Positions 25,433-33,982 of a stretch of DNA of 64,000 nt are shown in pieces; the first letter of the stretch is position 1, and the number at the start of each line of letters is the position of its first letter. Source of the DNA: Microbacterium hydrocarbonoxydans (lineage in GTDB: Bacteria > Actinomycetota > Actinomycetes > Actinomycetales > Microbacteriaceae); NCBI RefSeq assembly GCF_900105205.1, contig NZ_FNSQ01000005.1, positions 3,038,001-3,102,000 of the forward strand, read 5' to 3'. Below the pieces are notes generated by a model that saw only the letters and a program-made list of their open reading frames with translations, searched no databases and was not told the DNA's origin. The position numbers were made by a program, and so were the translations under genes.

Positions 25433-27777
25433 CCCGGCGACCGCTCTCGACGTATCGGCTGCAGATCCGTCCGGGCTTCACGCTCGATGACGCGGCGTCG
25501 GTGACCCGCTACCTCGCGGATCTCGGCGCGTCTTGGGCCTACCTCTCTCCCCTGCTCGCTGCCACGCCGGGGTCGGATCACGGCTACGATGTCGTCGATC
25601 CTTCGCGCGTCGACGACTCCCGCGGCGGGCCGGAGGGGCTCCGGCGCTTCGCCGAGGCTGCGCGCGCGGCGGGGCTCGGCATCCTCGCCGACATCGTCCC
25701 CAACCACGTCGGGGTCGCCGTGCCGCGCGACAGTCTGTGGTGGTGGGATCTGCTGCGACTCGGGCCGGGGTCGCGGTACGCGACCGCATTCGATGTCGAC
25801 GATCGGGTCGCAGACGGACGAGTGCGGCTGCCGATCCTGGGCGCGCCTCTCGCAGAGGTGATCGGCGACGGTCAGTTGAAGATCGACCATGCCCCTGCCG
25901 CGGACGCTCCCGACGGCACGCTGTCGTACTTCGATCACGTTCTGCCGCTGTCCCCCGGCTCCGCCGCGCATGCAGACGACATCGCCGAGCTCCTCGAGGC
26001 CCAGCACTACGAGCTGCGGTTCTGGGAGGACCAGAACACCGATCTGAACTACCGTCGCTTCTTCGCGGTCTCGGAGCTCGCCGGCATCCGCGTGGAGGAT
26101 CCCGACGTCTTCGAGGAGTCGCACCGCGAGATCCTCCGGTGGATCACAGAGGGCCTCGCCGACGGGCTGCGGGTCGACCATCCGGACGGACTGCGCGATC
26201 CCGGTGCCTATCTGGAGCAGCTCGCCGAGGCCACCGGCGGCGCCTACACGCTGGTCGAGAAGATCCTCGAGCCCGGTGAAGAGCTTCCCGGCTGGTGGCG
26301 CACCGACGGCACCACCGGATACGACGCGCTGGTCGAGATCGACAGGGTGCTGATCGACGGCGCGGGCGTCCGCTCTCTCGACGCGCTCGATCGGGAGCTG
26401 CGGTCGGGATCGGGTCTGCCCGCCCCGGAGTCCTGGCACGACCTCATCCACGGGACCAAGCGGATGATCGCCGATGAGCTGCTGCAGTCCGAGGTGCGCC
26501 GTCTGGTGCGCACTCTGCCGACCGAGATCGACGGTGCGGCCGATGCGGTGTCGGAGATCGTCGCGAGCTTCCCCGTGTACCGGTCGTATCTGCCGGCGGG
26601 TCGGGAGCACCTCGCACACGCGATCGAGGATGCCGTCCGTCGGCGCCCCGATCTCCAGGACGCGATCGCCGCGCTCGCGCCCTTGCTGGCAGACGCGAGC
26701 CTCGAGGTCGCGCAGCGCTTCCCCCAGCTGAGCGGTGCCGTGATGGCGAAGGGCGTGGAGGACACCGCGTTCTACCGCCTCACCCGGCTCGGCACCCTCA
26801 CCGAGGTCGGTGGCGATCCCTCGATCGATTCGATCTCGGTCTACGACTTCCACGAGGCGCAGCGTGCTCGTGCTGCCTCTTGGCCGCATTCGCTCACGGC
26901 GCTCTCCACACACGACACGAAGCGATCCGAGGACGTACGCGCCCGACTCTCCGTGCTGGCCGAGGTGCCGGAGCGCTGGGGCGAGGTCCTCACCGACCTC
27001 CGAGCGGTCGCGTCGACCGGGCACGGACCTCTCGACGCGCTCCTCTGGCAGGCAGCGGTCGGCGCCTGGCCGATCTCGACGGAACGACTGCACGCCTACG
27101 GCCTGAAAGCCGCGCGAGAAGCCGCGGAGTCCACTCGCTGGCAGCACCCGGACGTCGAGTTCGAGAAGGGCGTCGCTGCGATCGCCGAGGCGGCGAACGG
27201 TGCGGCGCGGGAGATCGTCGAGGGATTCGTCGACGAGATCGTGCTCCCTGGCCGCAGCAACTCCCTGTCGGCGAAACTGCTCCAGCTCGCCGCCCCCGGG
27301 GTGCCTGACGTCTACCAGGGGACCGAGCTGTGGGACCACTCGCTCGTGGACCCGGACAACCGCCGACCCGTCGACTTCGTCGCACGCTCCGAGATGCTCG
27401 CGCAGCTCGACGACGATGTCGCCGGCGGCATCCTTCCTCCGATCGACGATTCTGGGCTCGCGAAGATGCTCGTCACCTCGCGCGCGCTGCGCGCTCGTCG
27501 CGATCACCCGGAGCTGTACGACGGATACCGCCCCGGCACCGTCGTCGGCGAGGCCGCTGAGCACGCCGTCGCCATGGATCGTGGAGGGGTGATCGCCGTC
27601 GCGACGCGGTTGCCGGTCGGGCTCGCTCGACGCGGAGGGTGGGGCGACACCGCGCTGCTGCGTCGGGAGACGCCCGCGGTCGACGTGCTGACAGGACGCC
27701 GCTTCGAGGCGGGCTCCGTGCGTCTCGACGATCTGCTCGCCACCTATCCCGTGGCGCTGCTGGTGGAGCAGCGATGA
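25429..27777 (+). CDS. treY: Maltooligosyl trehalose synthase TreY
   Basis: GH13 isomerase of 782 aa that turns the reducing-end alpha-1,4 bond of maltodextrins into the alpha,alpha-1,1 bond of trehalose. It opens with [17 protein letters not shown], the family hallmark. Barrel motifs are DIVPNHVGV (about 90), GLRVDHPDG (nucleophile D250), [11 protein letters not shown] (E277) and [15 protein letters not shown] (about 495). ATGA overlap with both neighbours shows tight coupling in the operon. Confidence 0.97.
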   Translation: MTRRPLSTYRLQIRPGFTLDDAASVTRYLADLGASWAYLSPLLAATPGSDHGYDVVDPSRVDDSRGGPEGLRRFAEAARAAGLGILADIVPNHVGVAVPRDSLWWWDLLRLGPGSRYATAFDVDDRVADGRVRLPILGAPLAEVIGDGQLKIDHAPAADAPDGTLSYFDHVLPLSPGSAAHADDIAELLEAQHYELRFWEDQNTDLNYRRFFAVSELAGIRVEDPDVFEESHREILRWITEGLADGLRVDHPDGLRDPGAYLEQLAEATGGAYTLVEKILEPGEELPGWWRTDGTTGYDALVEIDRVLIDGAGVRSLDALDRELRSGSGLPAPESWHDLIHGTKRMIADELLQSEVRRLVRTLPTEIDGAADAVSEIVASFPVYRSYLPAGREHLAHAIEDAVRRRPDLQDAIAALAPLLADASLEVAQRFPQLSGAVMAKGVEDTAFYRLTRLGTLTEVGGDPSIDSISVYDFHEAQRARAASWPHSLTALSTHDTKRSEDVRARLSVLAEVPERWGEVLTDLRAVASTGHGPLDALLWQAAVGAWPISTERLHAYGLKAAREAAESTRWQHPDVEFEKGVAAIAEAANGAAREIVEGFVDEIVLPGRSNSLSAKLLQLAAPGVPDVYQGTELWDHSLVDPDNRRPVDFVARSEMLAQLDDDVAGGILPPIDDSGLAKMLVTSRALRARRDHPELYDGYRPGTVVGEAAEHAVAMDRGGVIAVATRLPVGLARRGGWGDTALLRRETPAVDVLTGRRFEAGSVRLDDLLATYPVALLVEQR

Positions 27778-29531
27778 TCGCCGTCTGGGCCCCGCGGGCC
27801 GGAAGCGTACGGCTGCGCCGGCTCACTCCGGCGGGAGCGACCGTCTCTGAGCACGACCTCGCGCCGGACGCCCGGGGTGGCGGCTGGTGGAGCTCCGAGG
27901 TCGAGCTCGCCGAGGGCGAGCGGTACGGCTTCCTCCTGGACGGGCGAGCAGACCTGCGTCCCGATCCGCGTTCCCGTCGTCAGCCGCGCGGCGTGCACGG
28001 CCCCTCGGCCCTGTTCGACGCGAGCCGTTTCGGGTGGACCGACGAGCATTGGGAAGGACGGCAGCTCGCAGGCGGTGTCGTCTACGAGCTCCATGTCGGC
28101 ACATTCACACCCGAGGGCACGCTCGATGCACTGTCCGGACGCCTCGACCACCTGGTCGACCTCGGCGTCACCCACATCGAGCTCCTTCCTGTCAACGCGT
28201 TCAGCGGCACCTGGAACTGGGGCTACGACGGCGTGCTCTGGTACGCCGTGCACGAGGGCTACGGAGGACCGGCGGCCTACCAGCGCTTCGTCGACGCCGC
28301 GCACGCCCGCGGCCTCGCCGTGGTGCAGGACGTGGTCTACAACCACCTCGGCCCGAGCGGCAACTATCTCCCGGAGTTCGGCCCGTACCTGCGTGACGGG
28401 CAGAACACCACGTGGGGAGCGTCGGTGAACCTCGACGAACCCGCCGTGCGGGAGTTCATCATCGAGAACGCACTGATGTGGCTGCGCGACCTGCATGTGG
28501 ATGCGCTGCGTCTCGACGCCGTGCATGCGCTGCACGACGAGCGCTCGCCGCACCTCCTGCAGGAGCTCGCGGAGCGGGTGGATGCCCTCGCTGAAGAGCT
28601 CGGTCGACCTCTCAGCCTCATCGCGGAGTCCGACCTCAACGATCCGACACTCATCCTGCCGCGCGAAGCCGGTGGCTACGGGCTCACCGCGCAGTGGTCG
28701 GACGACTGGCACCATGCCGTGCACGTCGCGCTCACCGGCGAGACGGAGGGATACTATGCCGACTTCGCCGCCCCCGACGCACTGCCGAAGGTGTCGCAGG
28801 GCGGGTTCTTCCACGACGGCACCTTCTCGTCGTTCCGCGGGCGCCCGCACGGATCGCCGCTGCCCGAGGACGTGCCCGCATGGCGGCTCGTCACGTTCAC
28901 ACAGGACCACGACCAGATCGGCAACCGTGCCGAGGGGGACCGCCTGTCGGCATCCCTCTCCCCCGGACGCCTCGCGGTCGCCGCGGTGCTGACGCTCACC
29001 GCCCCCGGCACACCGATGCTGTTCATGGGAGAGGAATGGGGCGCCTCGACCCCGTGGCAGTTCTTCACCTCGCACGAGGAGCCCGAGCTCGCGAAGGCGA
29101 CTGCGGAGGGACGCATCGCGGAGTTCGCCCGCATGGGCTGGGATCCGGATCGCGTGCCGGACCCTCAGGATCCCGAGACCTTCCGACGCTCCCACCTCGA
29201 CTGGGACGAGGTCGGAGAGCCTCACCATGAGTCGCTTCTGGCGCTGTACCGCCATCTGATCGCGCTCCGCCGCGAGCGCCCAGAGCTCACCGACCCCGAC
29301 ATGGCGCACACCGTCGTCACGGTGATCGAGGCCGAGGCCGCCCCTCAGTCGCGTGCGTACCGCATCGACCGTGGCGCGCTCTCGGTGCTCGTGAACCTCA
29401 CCGGTGCCGAGGTCGAGTTCCCGGTGGATGCCGACGCGCGCATCCTCCTGGAGACCTCCGAGGTGAGCGTGACAGGGCGCGCGATCGGCCTGCCCCCTGA
29501 GTCCGCCGTGATCGTCGGCCCCGCCGCCTGA
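27774..29531 (+). CDS. treZ: Maltooligosyl trehalose trehalohydrolase TreZ
   Basis: GH13 enzyme of 585 aa releasing trehalose from maltooligosyl-trehalose made by TreY. The N-terminal domain begins [14 protein letters not shown]; catalytic motifs are DVVYNHLGP (about 190), ALRLDAVHAL (nucleophile D248), LIAESDLND (E285) and FTQDHDQIGNR (about 380). The ATG at 27774 overlaps the treY stop. Its own stop codon lies in the arm of an 11-bp inverted repeat. Confidence 0.96.
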   Translation: MIAVWAPRAGSVRLRRLTPAGATVSEHDLAPDARGGGWWSSEVELAEGERYGFLLDGRADLRPDPRSRRQPRGVHGPSALFDASRFGWTDEHWEGRQLAGGVVYELHVGTFTPEGTLDALSGRLDHLVDLGVTHIELLPVNAFSGTWNWGYDGVLWYAVHEGYGGPAAYQRFVDAAHARGLAVVQDVVYNHLGPSGNYLPEFGPYLRDGQNTTWGASVNLDEPAVREFIIENALMWLRDLHVDALRLDAVHALHDERSPHLLQELAERVDALAEELGRPLSLIAESDLNDPTLILPREAGGYGLTAQWSDDWHHAVHVALTGETEGYYADFAAPDALPKVSQGGFFHDGTFSSFRGRPHGSPLPEDVPAWRLVTFTQDHDQIGNRAEGDRLSASLSPGRLAVAAVLTLTAPGTPMLFMGEEWGASTPWQFFTSHEEPELAKATAEGRIAEFARMGWDPDRVPDPQDPETFRRSHLDWDEVGEPHHESLLALYRHLIALRRERPELTDPDMAHTVVTVIEAEAAPQSRAYRIDRGALSVLVNLTGAEVEFPVDADARILLETSEVSVTGRAIGLPPESAVIVGPAA

Positions 29532-29546
29532 GCGGCTCAGGCGGCG
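29522..29546. terminator. Perfect 11-bp inverted repeat spanning two convergent stop codons
   Basis: CGCCGCCTGAG (29522-29532), loop CGG, CTCAGGCGGCG (29536-29546). The treZ TGA (29529-29531) lies in one arm and the convergent acetyltransferase stop (29537-29539) in the other. It could act as a bidirectional stem that protects or terminates both mRNAs. Confidence 0.6.
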
Positions 29547-30016
29547 TCGAGCCGCTTGGCGAAGCAGAGGGACAGCTCGCTGTCGACGTAGTGCCCGAAC
29601 AGCGGAATCGAGACGTATCCCTCCCGCTGATAGAACCGCACCGCGTCGGGTTGCGCCGTGCCGGTCTCGAGCACGAGACGACGGATGCCGAGAACCCGCG
29701 CCTCGCCCTCGAGTGCGCGAAGCAGGGCAGCGGCAGCCCCCGTTCCCCGAGCGGAGGGTGCGGCGTACATCCGCTTGATCTCCGCGACGTCGGCGCCGAG
29801 GACATCGGCGGCGAGCGGGCGAAGACCCCCGCACACCAGGGCACGCCCGTCGCGATCGCGAGCGATCAGGAAGACCGGCACGTCGTCGGCCGAGGGGACG
29901 ACACCCGGCTCGTGATCGTCACTCCCGTACCGAGCGTCGAGTTCGAAGCGCTGCGCCGCCCGCAGCCCTTCGGCATCCGGATCTGCCCACGGCACCCGCT
30001 CGATCGTCATGTCCAT
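29537..30016 (-). CDS. GNAT-family N-acetyltransferase
   Basis: 159 aa. Acetyl-CoA-binding motif A reads RMYAAPSARGTGAAAALLRALE (about 95-115), followed by VLETGTAQPDAVRFYQREGY, a common ending of GNAT proteins. The start is ATG 30016 or 30010. It has no clear operon partner and converges with treZ. Substrate unknown. Confidence 0.85.
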   Translation of the reverse strand: MDMTIERVPWADPDAEGLRAAQRFELDARYGSDDHEPGVVPSADDVPVFLIARDRDGRALVCGGLRPLAADVLGADVAEIKRMYAAPSARGTGAAAALLRALEGEARVLGIRRLVLETGTAQPDAVRFYQREGYVSIPLFGHYVDSELSLCFAKRLDAA

Positions 30017-30096
30017 CGTCTTCTCCTCGTCCTGCCGAGCACGCCTGCCAGGCTAGCCACCCCAGGTTTCGATGACGTTGCGTCGACCGTGGTTCA

Positions 30097-30111
30097 GAAT
30101 TTCGTTAATTC
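30097..30111. promoter_or_regulatory. Putative ArsR/CmtR operator
   Basis: Inverted repeat GAATT-TCGTT-AATTC, 25 bp upstream of the sensor gene start. A TACAGT -10-like hexamer (30123-30128) places the transcription start near the GTG. This is AT-rich against the GC-rich surroundings, typical of an ArsR-family operator. Confidence 0.55.
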
Positions 30112-30135
30112 AGCAGAATCTGTACAGTTGGGTGC

Positions 30136-30468
30136 GTGACACTCACCGCCTCCCTCACGCATACCGCCGCCGTCGCTCGACTCGGGCATGCCCTGTCGGA
30201 TCCGACGCGCGCGGCGATCCTGCTCGCTCTCCGGGAGCAGCCCGCCTACCCCTCCGACCTCGCGGAAGGACTCGGCGTCAGCCGCCAGCTGCTGTCCAAC
30301 CACCTCGCATGTCTGCGGGGCTGCGGTCTCGTCGAGAGCATCCAGGACGGTCGCCGCAGCAGGTACCAGCTCGCCGATCGCCACCTCTCGCCAGCCCTCG
30401 ATGAGCTCGTCCGGGTGACCCTGCTCGTCGAACCGGACTGCTGCGACGGAGACGGGTGCACGTGCTGA
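30136..30468 (+). CDS. cmtR: CmtR-like metal-sensing ArsR/SmtB repressor
   Basis: Winged-helix repressor of 110 aa. The Cys layout is HLACLRGCG, giving Cys59 and Cys63 in the recognition-helix region, plus a C-terminal cluster Cys102, 103, 108 and 110. The mycobacterial Cd/Pb sensor CmtR uses Cys57, Cys61 and Cys102, so the ligand set is nearly superimposable. It likely senses Cd(II) or Pb(II) and represses itself and the CDF gene that overlaps its stop codon by one base. GTG start. Confidence 0.8.
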   Translation: MTLTASLTHTAAVARLGHALSDPTRAAILLALREQPAYPSDLAEGLGVSRQLLSNHLACLRGCGLVESIQDGRRSRYQLADRHLSPALDELVRVTLLVEPDCCDGDGCTC

Positions 30469-31145
30469 TGTCGTCGACGACCCTCACCCCCACCCGGCGG
30501 GCGACGCTGCACCGCCGCATCCGCTTCATCGTGGCCTTCACGATCGCCTACAACGTGATCGAGGCCGCGGTGGCGATCGCCGCCGGCTCTGCCGCCTCCT
30601 CTGCCGCCCTCATCGGATTCGGCCTCGACTCCACCATCGAGGTGCTCTCGGCCGCTGCCGTCGCCTGGCAGTTCACGCGTCGCGATCCGGAGCGCTGGGA
30701 GAAGCCGACCCTGCGCGTCATCGCCGTGGCCTTCTTCGCCCTCGCCGGCTACGTCGTGGTCGCGTCGACGTCGTCGCTGATCAGCGGCGAGCGTCCGGAG
30801 CACAGCACGGTCGGCCTCGTGCTCACCGCGATCAGCGTGATCGTCATGCCGCTCGTGTCGTTCGCGGAAAGGCGTGCAGGACTCGAAGTCGGATCGGTGA
30901 CGGCTGTCTCGGACTCGAAGCAGACGCTGATCTGCACGTACCTCTCGGTCGCCGTGCTGGTGGGTCTCGCCCTCAACAGTCTCCTCGGCTGGTGGTGGGC
31001 GGATGCCGTCGCCGGCTTCGTCATCGCCGTCTTCGCTGTGCGGGAAGGACTCGAGGCCTGGAAGGGCGACGCCTGCGCCACCTCGATCGGCATGATCCTC
31101 GAAGAGGATCACTCGCATGGGGACCACGATTCGACGCCGCGCTGA
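30468..31145 (+). CDS. Cation diffusion facilitator (heavy-metal efflux)
   Basis: Membrane antiporter of 225 aa with six hydrophobic helices. CDF metal-site motifs are GFGLDSTIEVLSA (Asp in helix 2) and SDSKQT plus WADAVAGF (Asp in helix 5). The C-terminal His-rich tail EEDHSHGDHD could bind metal. The ATG shares a base with the sensor's stop (TGATG), so the pair is coupled. Likely substrate is Cd, Pb or Zn, inferred from the sensor. Confidence 0.85.
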   Translation: MSSTTLTPTRRATLHRRIRFIVAFTIAYNVIEAAVAIAAGSAASSAALIGFGLDSTIEVLSAAAVAWQFTRRDPERWEKPTLRVIAVAFFALAGYVVVASTSSLISGERPEHSTVGLVLTAISVIVMPLVSFAERRAGLEVGSVTAVSDSKQTLICTYLSVAVLVGLALNSLLGWWWADAVAGFVIAVFAVREGLEAWKGDACATSIGMILEEDHSHGDHDSTPR

Positions 31146-31198
31146 CGGCGACCGCCCGTGACGATCTGACCCGGCCGCGTCACGATCGTGCATCAGCG

Positions 31199-31319
31199 GG
31201 GTCTTGATGAAAAGACCCGGAGCGGGCCTGGGGGATCGAGCCGGCTCCGCGTCTGAGCCGCGCTTTCTCCCCACTTCTGCGCGGCTCGCGGGTGGGGCTG
31301 CTCCCACAGCTCCACCCGC
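31199..31319. terminator. Convergent terminator region with two stems
   Basis: The 199-bp gap between the CDF gene and the convergent response-regulator gene holds two stems: GGGTCTT/AAGACCC (31199-31218) and a 13-bp stem starting GCGGGTGG (31288-31300 / 31307-31319) with one G-U pair. No gene is seen in the gap. Confidence 0.6.
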
Positions 31320-31344
31320 CCTCCCCTCGAGCGAGGGCTCGGTC

Positions 31345-31947
31345 TCAGATCCAGCCGCGCTCCTCCGCGAGCAGCACCGCCTGCTGTCTCGTCCCCACCG
31401 ACAGCTTGGCGAGCACGGCGGAGATGTGGTTGCGCACGGTGCCGGGCGCCAGCGACAGCGACTTCGCGATCTGCCCCGTCGTCTCGCCCCGGCGGCCGGC
31501 GCGCAGCACGTCGAGTTCACGATCGGTCAGCGGCGAGCGCTCATCGCTCAGCGCGTCGGCCGCGATCTCGGGATCGACGTACCGCGCTCCACCCGCCACT
31601 CGCCGGATGACGTCGGCGACCTGATCAGCCCCCCGCGATTTCGGCAGGAACCCCGACACCCCCGAGGCGAGTGCGCGCCGGAGGACCCCTGGCCGCGCAT
31701 GTCGGGTGACCACGACGCAGCGCGTGGCGATCGCGCGCTGCAGTCGCTCAGCCACCTCGACCCCGTCCAGCCCCGGCATCTCGAGATCGAGGAGGCAGAC
31801 ATCCGGCTGCAGTCGGAGGGCTGCGGCGAGCGCCTGCTCTCCGTCGGCGCATTCCGCGACGACGTCGATGTCTCCCTCGAGCCGCAGCAGAGCGGCGAGC
31901 GCGGAGCGGATCATCCCTTCATCGTCGGCGAGGAGCACCCTGATCAT
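31345..31947 (-). CDS. LuxR-type response regulator (NarL/DesR family)
   Basis: 200 aa. Receiver domain with acidic pair DDE at 8-10, phospho-acceptor D54 in LLDLEMPGLDG and K103 in GFLPKS. The C-terminal LuxR HTH (about 135-195) reads LTDRELDVLRAGRRGETTGQIAKSL then GTVRNHISAVLAKL. It overlaps the kinase gene by 4 bp. Target genes are unknown; the divergent small-multidrug exporter is a candidate. Confidence 0.93.
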   Translation of the reverse strand: MIRVLLADDEGMIRSALAALLRLEGDIDVVAECADGEQALAAALRLQPDVCLLDLEMPGLDGVEVAERLQRAIATRCVVVTRHARPGVLRRALASGVSGFLPKSRGADQVADVIRRVAGGARYVDPEIAADALSDERSPLTDRELDVLRAGRRGETTGQIAKSLSLAPGTVRNHISAVLAKLSVGTRQQAVLLAEERGWI

Positions 31948-33167
31948 GACGCCATCCTCTCTCGGTCCCCGCCATCGGAGGAGGGAACCGTGACTGACAC
32001 CACGAAGTCGCCGTCCTCGTCGCGGATCTCCAGCGTCCCGCCGGCCTCTGCGATCCGCCGTCTGACGCCATCGAGCCCCGAGCCGACGGGTTCGCCGGCT
32101 CGCGCTGCCGACACGTCGTTCGCGACGTCATACCGCCACCCCTCCGGGACCCGGCGCAGTGCGAGGCGCGCGTGTCCTCCCGCGCCGTGTCGCAGGACGT
32201 TGGTCGTCGTCTCGCGGATGACCGGGCCGAGCGCCGCAGCCGGTGCCTGATCTGCGTCCGGGGCGATGTCGGCCTCCACCTCGAGTCCCGCTGCACTGAG
32301 GAGGTCGCGCGCGTTCGCGACCTCATCGCCCAGCGGCACCGAGCGGAACCTCGTCGCCAGGTCCCGTGTGCCCTGCCTGGCTTCGTCCACGCTGATGCGC
32401 GCCGCCCTGAGCTGCTCGAGAGCGCCGTCGGGATCGCGCGCCATGAGGCGTTCTGCGAGCTCGAGCTGCAGGGCGATCACCTGCAGATGGTGGCCCTGCA
32501 GATCGTGCACATCGGTCGCGACGCGGAGGCGCTCCTGAGTGGCAGCGAGGCGTGACTGCGATGCCCTGGCCCTGTCGAGCGTGACGAGGACGTCCCACCA
32601 CCAGAGCGAGCTCACCGACATCGCGGGGAGCATGATCACGTAGATCGTGGCGACCCATCCCGGCGCCCCCGACTGGACCGCACCACGTGCGCCGTCGATG
32701 ACGGCGAGACAGATCAGCAGCACGGTGGCCAGGACGACGATGCGCAGCCGGATGCCGCGCGGCCAGTTCATCAACGCGAGCGACTGCACGATCGGCATCA
32801 GCGCCAGCAGCCAGCTGTCGGTCACGGCCCCCGCCGAGATTCCGTATCCCACCGCGATGAGGAGCGGCACGAGGATGCGACGCCAGGCGATGCCTGGTTC
32901 GGCGTCGACCCGATGCCGGTAGGCCGCCAAGAGCACCATGGTCGAGGTCCACCAGACGATGCCGCCTCCCGCCACGACGAGCAGCGCGGCCGGGGGTCCG
33001 GGGGTGGCGAAGACCTGCAATCCCCACACGAGCACCAGGAACAGTTCGAGGAAGACGACGGCGGAGAACGTGTACCACCACGTCGCCGTGATGCCGCGCG
33101 CCAGCTGGCGCGCGCCGGGCGGTGCGTCACCGAACGGATCGGCGGCGGCGGCGGAAGAGCTGTGCAT
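31944..33167 (-). CDS. Sensor histidine kinase, DesK (HPK7) type
   Basis: 407 aa with about six N-terminal transmembrane helices (25-200) and almost no extracellular domain. The phospho-accepting His is H221 in DVHDLQGHHLQ. The HATPase region shows ETTTNVLRHG (N-box, about 315) and GSGLDGVRRR (about 368). HPK7 kinases of this shape sense membrane stress. It is coupled to the downstream regulator gene by a 4-bp overlap. Confidence 0.92.
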   Translation of the reverse strand: MHSSSAAAADPFGDAPPGARQLARGITATWWYTFSAVVFLELFLVLVWGLQVFATPGPPAALLVVAGGGIVWWTSTMVLLAAYRHRVDAEPGIAWRRILVPLLIAVGYGISAGAVTDSWLLALMPIVQSLALMNWPRGIRLRIVVLATVLLICLAVIDGARGAVQSGAPGWVATIYVIMLPAMSVSSLWWWDVLVTLDRARASQSRLAATQERLRVATDVHDLQGHHLQVIALQLELAERLMARDPDGALEQLRAARISVDEARQGTRDLATRFRSVPLGDEVANARDLLSAAGLEVEADIAPDADQAPAAALGPVIRETTTNVLRHGAGGHARLALRRVPEGWRYDVANDVSAARAGEPVGSGLDGVRRRIAEAGGTLEIRDEDGDFVVSVTVPSSDGGDRERMAS

Positions 33168-33321
33168 GCCCCCACGATACGGGCGTGACAGTTGTCACGG
33201 ATGCCGCGTGAGAACCACCTGCAAAGCAGTGACGGCGCGACACTGCCGCCGTCGGACGATGCGCGATGGACTGGATGCACAGCGACGGAGAGACCGGCGC
33301 AGTGACCGACAGGAGCACTCC

Positions 33322-33861
33322 ATGAATCTCATCGAGACCTTCCAGGACTTCGTCGCCCAGGTCCCCGAGCTGGTCCAGCCGCTGATCGTGGCCCTGGCCG
33401 GAGCGATCCCCTTCATCGAGGGCGAGGGCGCGGTGTCCATCGGCATCATCGGCGGCATCCATCCCGTCGTCGCCGCCATCGCGGCCATCGTCGGCAACTT
33501 CCTCTGCGTCGCCGTGCTCGTGATCGCCAGCTCGGGCGCGCGATCGGCGATCGTGAACCGCAACCGCAGCCGTCAGGCGGTGCTCGCCGGCGGAGGTACG
33601 GGAGAGACCGAGGCGCTGGCCGCCGAATCCGACCGCAAGGGCGCTCGACGGGAGAAGTTCCAGCGTGCGTTCGAACGGTACGGCGTCCCCGGGGTCAGCC
33701 TTCTCGGCCCGCTCCTGCTCCCCACTCACTTCACGGCGACGATGCTCGCCGCCTCCGGAGTGGGCAAGGTGCGCATCCTGATCTGGCAGGCCGTCGCGAT
33801 CATCGGCTGGACGACCGTCGTCGCCGTGATCGTCGGGAGCGCCGTCTACGCGATCCGCTGA
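33322..33861 (+). CDS. Small multi-drug export family protein (Sm_multidrug_ex)
   Basis: 179 aa with four hydrophobic segments. The N-terminal FIEGEGAVSIGIIGG acidic loop and the late GVSLLGPLLLPTHFTATMLAASG motif fit the small multidrug export (PF06695-like) family; function is not well defined. CAGGAGCACTCC gives a good ribosome-binding site before ATG 33322. It is divergent from the two-component genes. Its 3' end runs into the 17-bp repeat array. Confidence 0.75.
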   Translation: MNLIETFQDFVAQVPELVQPLIVALAGAIPFIEGEGAVSIGIIGGIHPVVAAIAAIVGNFLCVAVLVIASSGARSAIVNRNRSRQAVLAGGGTGETEALAAESDRKGARREKFQRAFERYGVPGVSLLGPLLLPTHFTATMLAASGVGKVRILIWQAVAIIGWTTVVAVIVGSAVYAIR

Positions 33862-33932
33862 GCCACGCGATCCGCTGAGCCACGCGATCCGCTGAACCAC
33901 GCGATCCGCTGAGCCACGCGATCCGCTGAACC
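33848..33932 (+). repeat. Five tandem 17-bp repeats seeded by the gene's 3' end
   Basis: Unit ACGCGATCCGCTGAGCC (some copies ...GAACC) repeats five times without gaps from 33848. The first copy includes the last codons and stop of the exporter gene, so the array looks like expansion of coding sequence. Two inverted partial copies follow (33951-33960 and 33966-33979). Confidence 0.9.
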
Positions 33933-33960
33933 ACGCGACCAGGCGTGGCGCAGCGGATCG
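33919..33960. terminator. Long interrupted stem at end of repeat array
   Basis: CGATCCGCTG (33919-33928) pairs with CAGCGGATCG (33951-33960). Inside it, CCACGC pairs with GCGTGG around a GACCAG loop, giving 16 bp with a 2x2 internal loop. It lies between two convergent genes and is a likely bidirectional terminator. Confidence 0.65.
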
Positions 33961-33982
33961 TCCGCGGTTCAGTGGATCGTCG

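Noticed and set aside
33848..33960. CRISPR-like array
   Set aside because: The repeats are contiguous with no spacers and derive from the gene end; no cas genes are present.
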